Source: Tepidiphilus succinatimandens (GTDB taxonomy: Bacteria; Pseudomonadota; Gammaproteobacteria; Burkholderiales; Rhodocyclaceae). From it: a stretch of 64,000 nucleotides of DNA. Position 1 is the first letter of the stretch. The number at the start of each line of letters is the position of its first letter. Both the position numbers and the translations under genes were made by a program. Positions 1 to 7,713 of this stretch are shown here, piece after piece. The stretch spans positions 1-64,000 of the forward strand of contig NZ_SBIK01000009.1 of assembly GCF_006503695.1 (NCBI RefSeq). Reading direction: 5' to 3'. The notes under the pieces were generated by a model that was not told where the DNA came from, ran no database searches, and worked only from the letters and a program-made list of their open reading frames with translations.

Positions 1-117
1 GTGCAGTCGAACCATCATGACTTTTGCCTCCGTAGTTCCTCGATCAGCTCACGCATCGTCTCGCGACCTATGAATAATGCACGACGTCGCGGATCAATGC
101 AATCGTCCGGGACCTGA
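1..117 (-). other. Junction segment foreign to the EAL gene, with a possible gene start leaving the window
   Basis: Reading leftwards, this segment no longer matches an EAL domain. Instead it ends in an open frame whose last residues read ETMRELIEELRRQKS, followed by TGA. That stop overlaps an ATG at base 18 in an ATGA arrangement, and a Shine-Dalgarno-like GGAGG lies about 10 bases before the ATG. The downstream frame begins MMVRLH and leaves the window after six codons. The simplest reading is the tail of one gene coupled to the start of another, joined by rearrangement to the truncated c-di-GMP gene. Too little is visible to name either gene. Confidence 0.35.
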
Positions 118-2052
118 CACGAAGTCGAATTCCAGTTCGCGCAGGTAGTGGAAGGAGTTGTAGCCACTGCCGAAATCGTCGAGAGCGAAACGAAATCCTT
201 TCTTGCGCAGCGTCGTGAGGAAACGGCGGATCTTCTCCATGTCGGAAATGGCATCGCGCTCCAGCAGCTCGAAGACGATGCGATGAGGGTCGATCTCCCA
301 CTGATAACAAAGGCGGGAGGCAAAGGTCAGTACGTTGCGGTTCTGGATCTCCTGCACCGAGAGATTGAGAAAGAGCAGCGGGGCCGAATCGTTTGCCGTC
401 GGCGGCAGACGGCGCAGGGCATCGAGCGCGGCAGAGATCATGCGACGGTCGAGCTCCCGGCCCATGCCGTACTTTTCGATGGCGTCGATGAAGCGGGCGG
501 CGGAGACGATCTCGCCATCGTCGGCGATCAGCCGCGCGAGCACCTCGTAGGCGACGACCCGGCCACTTCCCGTTTCGATGATGGGCTGGAAATAGGGGAC
601 GATGCGCCCCTTGCGTAAAGCGGCGCGCACGACCTCCGCTTCCTGGCGACGGTGCTGGGCGATGCGCTGCACTTCCTCGCCGCGGTCGATGTCGCTGTAG
701 TGAAAGACGCCGTCCTTGCCCCGTTTCTTCGCTTCATAGGCGGCGAAGTCGAGCCGGGTCATCAGATCGTTTTGATTGGCTCCGTCGGCGGGATAGGTGA
801 CGATGCCGATCGAGGCGGTGAGATGGAATTCAAGCTGGGAAGCGTGGACGGGATGCTCGCGCAGACGGTCACGGATGGTACGGGCAAGGCGTTTGGCTTC
901 CTCTTTGCCCGTCTCCGGCAAGAGGATGACGAATTCGTCGCCTCCGATGCGGCAGACAAGATCGCCCGGCCGCACACAGGTCTTGAGGTGACTTGCGACC
1001 TGGCACAAGGCTTCGTCGCCCACGGGATGGCCGAAGGTGTCGTTGACGTCCTTGAAATCGTCGAGATCGACCATCAGCAGAGAGAATTCGTGCTGGTGGC
1101 GCTCGCTGCGCGTGATCTCGTACTGCAGCATGGAGAGAAAATGCCGCCGGTTGTAGAGGTTGGTGAGGGGGTCGTGCAGCGAATAGTATTCGAGCTCGGC
1201 GAGCGACTGCCCCAACGCGCGGCTGGAGCCGACCACGATGACGACGATCGCCAGAAGCGAGCGGATCACCGCCTCTTCCTGCGGCGAGAGCTTCTCATGC
1301 ACGCCGAAGGCCGCCCCGAGGATGCCGGCGAGCTTGGTGTGCCGCTCCGGCACCCGCTCGGTGATCAACATCATCGATTCGACCGGCTTCGCCTCGGCGG
1401 GTTGGGTCGTGAGGAAATGCTCTTCGATGTCAAACGCCGCATCGGGAGGCTGACCCAGGGAAGCGAGGACGTGCTGCGAGACGCGATGCAAGAGCTGCTC
1501 TCGCATGGCCGATTCCAGCGCCGCAGGGTGGAAGACCTTGAGCGTCAGCCCGTGCTTCTCGGCAAAAGCGACGAAGAACGCATCGAACGGAAAGATCTGG
1601 TAAAAATCGGTGAGGATCTCCTTGAGGAACTCCATCCATTGGGAGATGCGCTCATAGGAAAAGATGATGCGTTCGAGCACGGCGCGCTGCCGGTCGATGA
1701 GCTCCTTCTCCACCAGGGTCTGGGTGAGTTCGGCGCTGGCTGCTTCAAAGTGGTGCAGCAAGGAGACGATGGCCTCGGTCTGGGCCCGCCCATCCTGGTC
1801 GAGGAGCTCGTGGAGCAGACCGACCATACGGTCGAGGCGGGCAAGCTGGGAGCGGGGAGATTCCGCCTCGGCCGTTCCTTCGGCCGGCGGATGCTCGAGC
1901 GTCGCCGCCAGACGGCGATGGGCGCGCTCGAGTGCAGCCGCCATGGCCGAAAACCCGAGACGGAAACGGGTCTCATGCTCGAGGATACCGGTGATCGCTC
2001 GCAGGCTATCGCGCCGCAGACGCAAGAGATCGGGGGGAATGAAACGGTTCAT
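94..2052 (-). CDS. GGDEF-EAL cyclic-di-GMP protein with truncated EAL domain
   Basis: A 652-residue protein. Residues 1-150 are mainly helical, about 150-280 look like a divergent GAF-type sensor fold, and the GGDEF domain spans about 290-455 with an intact motif at 370-374. An inhibitory RxxD site (R361-D364) lies five residues before that motif. The EAL domain begins near 480 and carries EVL in place of EAL (503-505) and the DDFGSGY loop at 625-631. It then stops at 645, exactly where the catalytic lysine loop should follow; seven unrelated residues and a stop replace it. The conserved Lys, the Glu of the EGVE loop and the final Gln are therefore missing, so phosphodiesterase activity is unlikely, while cyclase activity looks possible. 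The ATG at 2052 overlaps the stop of the upstream ODP-like gene (ATGA), so the two are probably co-translated. The truncation could be old or a recent rearrangement. Confidence 0.85.
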   Translation of the reverse strand: MNRFIPPDLLRLRRDSLRAITGILEHETRFRLGFSAMAAALERAHRRLAATLEHPPAEGTAEAESPRSQLARLDRMVGLLHELLDQDGRAQTEAIVSLLHHFEAASAELTQTLVEKELIDRQRAVLERIIFSYERISQWMEFLKEILTDFYQIFPFDAFFVAFAEKHGLTLKVFHPAALESAMREQLLHRVSQHVLASLGQPPDAAFDIEEHFLTTQPAEAKPVESMMLITERVPERHTKLAGILGAAFGVHEKLSPQEEAVIRSLLAIVVIVVGSSRALGQSLAELEYYSLHDPLTNLYNRRHFLSMLQYEITRSERHQHEFSLLMVDLDDFKDVNDTFGHPVGDEALCQVASHLKTCVRPGDLVCRIGGDEFVILLPETGKEEAKRLARTIRDRLREHPVHASQLEFHLTASIGIVTYPADGANQNDLMTRLDFAAYEAKKRGKDGVFHYSDIDRGEEVQRIAQHRRQEAEVVRAALRKGRIVPYFQPIIETGSGRVVAYEVLARLIADDGEIVSAARFIDAIEKYGMGRELDRRMISAALDALRRLPPTANDSAPLLFLNLSVQEIQNRNVLTFASRLCYQWEIDPHRIVFELLERDAISDMEKIRRFLTTLRKKGFRFALDDFGSGYNSFHYLRELEFDFVSGPGRLH

Positions 2053-2813
2053 CGCCGAAACACTCCCCCGGGCTGCAGGAGATCGACGCCGCATTCGAGC
2101 CCCTCGAGCCAGCCGAGGAACTGGCCAACGGCAGCGCCGCGATAGACCGGCCCGTGCTGTGGCGCCAGCAGCTCGACCGGCCGCTCGCCCAAGGTTTCCC
2201 TCCACGCTTTGATGGCGCGGTTGCTCGCCATGTAGCGGCGATGGAACCCCTCGATGCGGGGCAGATGCGGCGCCAGATCCTCGATGAAGGTCTGCGTCTC
2301 GGCACCGCTCAGTTCCGAAGCCCCCACGTCGCCGGAAAAGAGGATCTTCGCCCGCGGATCGTAGACCTGGAAGTTGCCCTCGGAATGCAGGAAGTGCGCC
2401 GGAATCAGGTCGAGAACGGCGGAGGTTCCAAGATCGATCTGGGCGCCGGTATCGGGGATGGCGACGATACGATCGGTGTTCGGAAGGCCATAATGAGGGA
2501 TGAAACGCGTCCACAGGCGCGAGATGAGCACGGTGGCGCGCGTGAGTTCGAGCCAGGAGGCAAGGCCGCCCACGATGTCCGGGTCCTGGTGCGACAAGAC
2601 GATGTAGCGGATCTGCTCCGGCTCGCAGTAGGCGAGCATGGCATCGAGCACGTCGGGCATCACCCCGAAGCCGCCGGGATCGAGCAGGACGCCGAACTCC
2701 TGATGCAGGATGAGGAACTGGTTGGAGTGGATGCCGCCCTCATCGAGCTCCTCGCTTTCGTTGAGCAGCACGCACAGATGGGCATCGTCCCGGTAGAGCT
2801 CTACGTTGTGCAT
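2049..2813 (-). CDS. ODP-like di-iron metallo-beta-lactamase-fold protein
   Basis: A 254-residue single-domain protein of the flavodiiron/ODP branch of the metallo-beta-lactamase fold. It opens with a sensor-type strand set (NQFLI, LLDPGG). Candidate metal ligands are H75-x-D77-x-D79 in SHQDPDIVGG, H143 in FLHSEGNF, D162 in SGDVG and H220 in QHGPVY. The HxDxD form replaces the HxExDH of hydrolases and matches oxygen-binding di-iron proteins. There is no flavodoxin domain, so it is not a complete NO/O2 reductase. The start at 2813 is preferred over an ATG 27 bases upstream because AGGAACGG precedes it and family members begin here. Its stop overlaps the start of the GGDEF-EAL gene, suggesting a sensor-effector pair. 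ODP proteins are known as O2/iron sensors in spirochaete chemotaxis; a role upstream of c-di-GMP is inference. Confidence 0.8.
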   Translation of the reverse strand: MHNVELYRDDAHLCVLLNESEELDEGGIHSNQFLILHQEFGVLLDPGGFGVMPDVLDAMLAYCEPEQIRYIVLSHQDPDIVGGLASWLELTRATVLISRLWTRFIPHYGLPNTDRIVAIPDTGAQIDLGTSAVLDLIPAHFLHSEGNFQVYDPRAKILFSGDVGASELSGAETQTFIEDLAPHLPRIEGFHRRYMASNRAIKAWRETLGERPVELLAPQHGPVYRGAAVGQFLGWLEGLECGVDLLQPGGVFRR

Positions 2814-2951
2814 GGATGTTCCGTTCCTGAAAAGGGGCATGCCGACGCAGGAAAGAATAACACCGACTCACCCGAGGATAAACCCTGACGGCGGTGTTGC
2901 CGCCGCGCAGCTGCGCTAGAATAAGGGTCGATTTTTTCCTCCGACACGGCA

Positions 2952-3746
2952 ATGCGACCCTACCTCGACCTCCTGCGGCACATCCTGGAGCACGGCACCC
3001 GCAAGGCGGACCGCACCGGAACCGGCACCCTGTCGGTCTTCGGCTGGCAGATGCGCTTCGATCTGCGCCAAGGCTTTCCGCTGCTCACCACCAAGAAACT
3101 GCACGTCAAATCGATCATCCACGAACTGCTGTGGTTTCTGCGCGGCGACACCAACGTGGCGTACCTGCGCGAGCACGGCGTGACGATCTGGGACGAGTGG
3201 GCCGACGAGCGCGGCGAGCTCGGGCCGGTCTATGGCAAGCAATGGCGGCGCTGGGAGGCGCCGGATGGGCGTCGCATCGACCAGATCGCCCGCCTCGTCG
3301 AGGGGCTGAAGACGAATCCGGATTCGCGCCGCCACCTGGTCGTGGCCTGGAATCCGGCCGAGGTGGACCAGATGGCGCTGCCGCCGTGCCACGTGCTCTT
3401 CCAGTTCTACGTCGCCGAGGGCAAACTCTCCTGCCAGCTCTATCAGCGCAGCGCCGACGTCTTTCTCGGCGTGCCGTTCAACATCGCCTCCTACGCGCTG
3501 CTCACCCTGATGGTGGCCCAGGTCTGCGGCTATGAGGCGCACGAGTTCATCTGGACGGGGGGAGATTGCCATCTCTACCTCAACCACCTGGAGCAGGCCC
3601 GGCTGCAGCTTGGCCGCGAGCCGCGGCCGCTACCCAAGATGAAGCTCAACCCGGAAGTGACCGATCTCTTCGCTTTCCGCTACGAAGACTTCACGCTGGA
3701 GGGCTACGAGCCGCATCCGCACATCCCCGCGCCGGTGGCCGTATGA
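2952..3746 (+). CDS. thyA: Thymidylate synthase
   Basis: Converts dUMP to dTMP using methylene-tetrahydrofolate, in the cytoplasm. The 264-residue length equals that of the E. coli enzyme. The catalytic cysteine is C146 in the [11 protein letters not shown] motif, and the C-terminus ends [10 protein letters not shown]. The N-terminal [12 protein letters not shown] aligns with family members, which fixes the start although no clear Shine-Dalgarno is visible; a TAGAAT hexamer lies at 2917-2922. The stop overlaps the folA start (ATGA), giving the common thyA-folA operon, in which dihydrofolate made by ThyA is recycled by FolA. Confidence 0.98.
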   Translation: MRPYLDLLRHILEHGTRKADRTGTGTLSVFGWQMRFDLRQGFPLLTTKKLHVKSIIHELLWFLRGDTNVAYLREHGVTIWDEWADERGELGPVYGKQWRRWEAPDGRRIDQIARLVEGLKTNPDSRRHLVVAWNPAEVDQMALPPCHVLFQFYVAEGKLSCQLYQRSADVFLGVPFNIASYALLTLMVAQVCGYEAHEFIWTGGDCHLYLNHLEQARLQLGREPRPLPKMKLNPEVTDLFAFRYEDFTLEGYEPHPHIPAPVAV

Positions 3747-4237
3747 GCGAGTGGGTGATCGTCGCCGCAGTGGCGCGAAATGGCGTGATCGGTCGCGGCG
3801 GGGCGCTGCCCTGGCGGCTGAAATCCGACTTGCGGCACTTCCGCCGCCTCACCACCGGGCACGCGGTGCTCATGGGGCGCAAGACCTGGGAATCGCTCGG
3901 CCGGCCGCTGCCCCATCGCCGCAACGTGGTGGTGAGCCACGATCCCTCTTTCACGGCCCCCGGCGCGGAAGTCTATCCCTCGCTCGAAGCCGCGCGGGCG
4001 GCGCTCGAGGCTGAGCCGGTGGTCTTCGTGATCGGCGGAGCGCAGATCTATCGCCAGACACTGCCGTTTGCCGATCGCCTGGTGATCACAGAAGTGGACG
4101 CCGAGCCTCAGGGGGATGCGTTCTTCCCTGAATGGGACCGGAGGCGCTTCGCCGAAGTCGGCCGCGAACGCCCCGAGGCGGATCCTGACGACGAATACCC
4201 TTACCAGATCGTCACCTACCGCCACAGCGACGCTTAG
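3743..4237 (+). CDS. folA: Dihydrofolate reductase
   Basis: Reduces dihydrofolate to tetrahydrofolate with NADPH. The protein has 164 residues. It carries the family signatures [18 protein letters not shown] (substrate loop), [14 protein letters not shown] and the NADPH-binding FVIGGAQIY. The start is set by the 4-base overlap with thyA and by the family N-terminus. Its stop overlaps by 4 bases the stop of the convergent GGDEF-EAL gene, so the two transcripts meet tail to tail with no room for a dedicated terminator. Confidence 0.98.
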   Translation: MSEWVIVAAVARNGVIGRGGALPWRLKSDLRHFRRLTTGHAVLMGRKTWESLGRPLPHRRNVVVSHDPSFTAPGAEVYPSLEAARAALEAEPVVFVIGGAQIYRQTLPFADRLVITEVDAEPQGDAFFPEWDRRRFAEVGRERPEADPDDEYPYQIVTYRHSDA

Positions 4238-6330
4238 CGCCCCGAATCCGTCGGTAGTCCAATTTCCCGCTGGACGAGAAGGAACCCGCGCAAGGTCTCC
4301 TCGAAACGCTCGATCGGCACGGGTCGCGCGAAATAATAACCCTGGTAGGCGGGGCATCCTAGCTCGGCCAGGAACTTCCATTGCTCGGGCGTCTCCACCC
4401 CCTCGGCGATCACCTCCAGCCCCAGGCTGTGGGCGAGCGCCACGATGGTGCGTGCGATGGCCGCATCGTTGGAGTCGGTGAGCACGTCGCGCACGAAGGA
4501 CTGATCGATCTTCAACTCGTCGAGCGGCAGGCGCTTGAGGTAGGTGAGCGAGGAATACCCCGTGCCGAAGTCGTCCAGGGCGAAGCCAATGCCTTTCTGT
4601 TTGAGAAGACGCATCTTCTCGATGACGCCAGCAATGTCGGAGGCCAAGGTGCTCTCGGTGAGCTCCAGTTTGAGGCGGCGCGGATCCGCACCGCTCTTTT
4701 CGACCACCTCCAGCACCTGATCGACGAAATCCGGCTGATAGATCTGGCGGGCGCTGACGTTGACCGAGAGGGTCAGCTGGGCCGTCTCCGGCGTGCTTGC
4801 CCAAGAAACCAGCTGCCGGCAGGCCGTCTCCAGCACCCAGCGCCCGAGAGGGACGATGAGGCCGGTTTCCTCGGCGAGCGGAATGAACTCGGCCGGCGAG
4901 ATCATGCCGCGCTCGGGATGCGGCCAGCGGATGAGCGCCTCGGCGCCCACGGCCTGATGGGGGCCACGCACCTGCAGCTGGTAATACAGGACGAACTGGC
5001 CGGCCTCGATCGCCTGCTCCAGATCCCGCTCGAGCTCGGCGCGGTGACGCACGGCGCGCGCCATCTCTTCATCGAAGAAACACAAGCGGTTACGGCCGCT
5101 GGCCTTTGCGTGGTACATCGCCAGTTCGGCGCGCTTGAGGAGCTCGTCGAGCCCGACCTGCGCCCCGTGAAACAGGGCGGCGCCGCAGCTGGCGGTGGTG
5201 CGCATCTGCGCGTGTCCGATGCGACAGGGTTGAACGAGCAAGGTGCGCAAGCGTTCGAAGAGCGCCTCGATGCGGCCTCTGGCCTCGGCTTCGTCCTCGT
5301 CGAGCCCGGTAAGGACGACGAGGAACTCATCGCCACCGGCACGCGCGACTTGCGCTTCGCCTCCCAATCCATCGCGCAAACGCTCGGCCACCTCGCGCAA
5401 CAGCTCGTCGCCGGCTTCGTGGCCCAAGGTCTCGTTGAGCGTTTTGAAGTCGTCGAGATCGAAGAGCAGCAGCGCCCCATGACTTCCGCCATCGTTGCTC
5501 AGAACCTCCCGGAGGTATTCGAGAATGGCTACTCGGTTCGGCAAGCCGGTGAGCTGGTCATAGAAAGCGAGCTGGCGGATACGCGCCTGCGCCTGCTTCT
5601 GTTCGGCGATGGTGGCGGCGAGCTTTTCCGTCATCGAATTGATGCCCTGCTGCAAGTCGCCCAATTCGTCGGTGGCGGTGATGGAGATGCGCATCTCCAG
5701 GGCTCCGTCCTCGATCTGCTTGAGCGCGCGCAGGGTATGCTGCACCCGGCGCGTGATGAGGCGGTGCGCCAGGAAGACGATGGCAAACGACGTGAAGAGG
5801 AGGAAGGCCAGAGACAGCGCTGCGCCCCAGGCAATCACCTCACGGGTGGCGGCACGCAGCTCGGCGGTGTCGAAGGTGAGCACCACGGTATAGAGAGGAG
5901 CGGAGGACTCCGGCCCTCGCACGTGCAAGACGGCGGTGAGCCGTTCGGGCGCGAAGAATGCTTCGAACCCTGACCGTACGGAGGCATTCAACCAGGAAGG
6001 GTCGAATCCCGGCACTTCATCGGCTTTTTTTCCCAACAGCAGGGGGTCACTTGCGACGATCACCCGGCCGCTGCCGCCGAAGACGAATCCTCCCTGGTAG
6101 CCGAGGCCGATGAGGTCGGACATCAGCGCTGGCGTGGACACCGCGTTGAGCGGCAGGTTTTCTTCCCGCAGCATGCGGCCGACGCGCTGCAGCTGCGTCT
6201 CGATGCGCCGCTCCATCAGGGTGCGCGAGCGGTCGAGATACACGGCCGTGAGCGCGCCGAAGGCGAGCGCCTCGATCGCCAGGACCAGCCAGGCGATGCG
6301 GGCGATGAGACCGAAGCGGGGACGGCGCAT
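4234..6330 (-). CDS. Membrane GGDEF-EAL cyclic-di-GMP turnover protein
   Basis: A 698-residue protein. Transmembrane helices at about 8-30 and 165-188 flank a periplasmic sensor region of about 135 residues; a HAMP-like linker (190-242), GGDEF (about 255-420) and EAL (about 430-690) follow. The GGDEF motif (332-336) is intact but no RxxD inhibitory site precedes it. The EAL domain is complete: EALIRW (464-469), DDFGTGYSS (586-594), K607 in KIDQSFV, E643 in EGVET, and Q663. Both catalytic activities are therefore possible. It starts 10 bases after the periplasmic binding protein gene, with a GAGAGG ribosome site inside that gene's end. The periplasmic loop may read out that protein, which is inference. 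Confidence 0.93.
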   Translation of the reverse strand: MRRPRFGLIARIAWLVLAIEALAFGALTAVYLDRSRTLMERRIETQLQRVGRMLREENLPLNAVSTPALMSDLIGLGYQGGFVFGGSGRVIVASDPLLLGKKADEVPGFDPSWLNASVRSGFEAFFAPERLTAVLHVRGPESSAPLYTVVLTFDTAELRAATREVIAWGAALSLAFLLFTSFAIVFLAHRLITRRVQHTLRALKQIEDGALEMRISITATDELGDLQQGINSMTEKLAATIAEQKQAQARIRQLAFYDQLTGLPNRVAILEYLREVLSNDGGSHGALLLFDLDDFKTLNETLGHEAGDELLREVAERLRDGLGGEAQVARAGGDEFLVVLTGLDEDEAEARGRIEALFERLRTLLVQPCRIGHAQMRTTASCGAALFHGAQVGLDELLKRAELAMYHAKASGRNRLCFFDEEMARAVRHRAELERDLEQAIEAGQFVLYYQLQVRGPHQAVGAEALIRWPHPERGMISPAEFIPLAEETGLIVPLGRWVLETACRQLVSWASTPETAQLTLSVNVSARQIYQPDFVDQVLEVVEKSGADPRRLKLELTESTLASDIAGVIEKMRLLKQKGIGFALDDFGTGYSSLTYLKRLPLDELKIDQSFVRDVLTDSNDAAIARTIVALAHSLGLEVIAEGVETPEQWKFLAELGCPAYQGYYFARPVPIERFEETLRGFLLVQREIGLPTDSGR

Positions 6331-6340
6331 GCCTGGCCTC

Positions 6341-7660
6341 TCAAGGCGTATAGGAAGGAGTTTCCTCGAAGGATTCGAGGCGGGTGGCGTCTTCCCCCTC
6401 GTAGCGTGCCTCCTCGGGGCTCAGGTGCCCGAGGATTTTGATGCCGGCAGCGGGGTTGGCGGGATCATGGCGCCAGGTGGCGGTATAGACGGATTGCTGC
6501 AGGTGATGGCTTGCCGGATCCATGTAGGCGTCGTCGTGCTGCATGCGCTCGCGCGCGCTCCAGCGCATCGTCTCGAGCGTGCGGATCACGGCATGGTTGT
6601 GCGTCGTACCGGCGCGTTCGATCGCCTGCAGCAGCGCCCGCATGGCCAGATAGGCGGCGTGCGTCACGTCGCCGGGATAATCGAGCACCGTGTTGCCGTA
6701 GCGCTGCCGGTAGCGTGCCACGAACTCGGCCGTGCCGGGCGTGTCGAGGTTCCACGCCCAGGTGGTGCCGAAGAGCGGCCGCGGCGTACCGGGCGCCGGA
6801 TAGAGTTCTTCCCAATCGACCTCCCCCACCACCCACGACTGCCGCTCGAAGAGCGCGGGGTCGATCTGGGCGAAGAGCCGGATCTGGTTGTTGCCGCTCA
6901 GGTTCACGGCGACGACGTCGATGTCCATGGCGGCGATGCGCGTGGCAAGCCCCGCCGGATCGGGCAGCGAGACGGGCACGACGACCTCCTCGACCACGCT
7001 GCCACCGTAGCGCTCGATGTAGCCGCGCGAGGCCGCCGCGTTGCTGTGCCCCCAGACGTTGTCCTCTGTGAGCAGGATGGCGCGCTTGCGCGGATGCCGA
7101 TCGAGGGCGTATTTCAGGAGCGCCTTGTTGAAGTTGGCTCCGTTGGCGTCGAACACGAACTTGGTGCGATGTGCGTTCTCCACCGCCTCCGAGGGCGAGG
7201 AGGAGTTGGTGTTGATGAAGATCACGCCGTATTTCTGACATACCGCCGACATGGCAGCGGCCACGCCCGAGTCGATCGCCCCGACCATGAAGGCGATGTG
7301 GTTCTGCGTGATGAGCGCCTCGGCGATCTCGGCCGCCTTCGCTGGATCAGTGGTGGCGTTGCGTGTGAGCAGAACCAGGTCTCGCCCCAGGATTTTGCCG
7401 CCGAAATCCTCGATCGCCATCTCCACGCCGCGCCGGTCGGCCTCGGCGTGTAGGGCGAAACGGCCCGTGGTGGGCATCACGTGGGCGATGAGCAGCGGCG
7501 GCAGGGTCTGGGCGAAGGAGATGCTACTCAGGAAAAGGAAGGGTAGAAAGCAGGCCCCTGCCTTGCGCCAAGAACAAGAAGAGCGGAAATGCCCCAGGCG
7601 CAGCAGGCAAAAGACGAAAAACCTCGCCGCCGCTGGCAGATACCTTCCGAAACGCTGCAT
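6341..7660 (-). CDS. Periplasmic Leu/Ile/Val-type substrate-binding protein without ABC partners
   Basis: A 439-residue protein of the type I periplasmic binding fold (branched-chain amino acid/amide family). A long N-terminus of about 50 residues ends in a hydrophobic stretch (ACFLPFLFLSSISFAQ) that resembles a signal peptide cut after FAQ. Typical features are the opening IAHVMPTTGRFALHAEADRRGVEMAIEDF and the hinge region around FINTNSSSPSE. No ABC permease or ATPase genes lie next to it. Downstream, 10 bases away, is a membrane GGDEF-EAL protein, suggesting a ligand sensor rather than a transporter subunit. GGGGGG precedes the ATG. The ligand is unknown. The unusually long pre-signal segment leaves the start slightly uncertain. 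Confidence 0.85.
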   Translation of the reverse strand: MQRFGRYLPAAARFFVFCLLRLGHFRSSCSWRKAGACFLPFLFLSSISFAQTLPPLLIAHVMPTTGRFALHAEADRRGVEMAIEDFGGKILGRDLVLLTRNATTDPAKAAEIAEALITQNHIAFMVGAIDSGVAAAMSAVCQKYGVIFINTNSSSPSEAVENAHRTKFVFDANGANFNKALLKYALDRHPRKRAILLTEDNVWGHSNAAASRGYIERYGGSVVEEVVVPVSLPDPAGLATRIAAMDIDVVAVNLSGNNQIRLFAQIDPALFERQSWVVGEVDWEELYPAPGTPRPLFGTTWAWNLDTPGTAEFVARYRQRYGNTVLDYPGDVTHAAYLAMRALLQAIERAGTTHNHAVIRTLETMRWSARERMQHDDAYMDPASHHLQQSVYTATWRHDPANPAAGIKILGHLSPEEARYEGEDATRLESFEETPSYTP

Positions 7661-7713
7661 GTCGCCCCCCTTTGTCGTCGCTAGCGTGTACGGCGGCGCG
7701 CCGCGTTCAGCCG

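Noticed and set aside
652-2145. Long plus-strand open frame antisense to the truncated GGDEF-EAL gene
   Set aside because: It mirrors the real gene in a high-GC sequence, has no domain, and the opposite strand shows clear GGDEF and EAL motifs.
2053-2514. N-terminal extension of the truncated GGDEF-EAL protein
   Set aside because: The extension overlaps the ODP-like gene in another frame and is arginine-rich noise; the ATGA start at 2052 fits better.
4381-5973. Plus-strand 530-codon open frame antisense to the second GGDEF-EAL gene
   Set aside because: Composition is typical of antisense shadow frames, and the minus strand is a complete, motif-rich protein.
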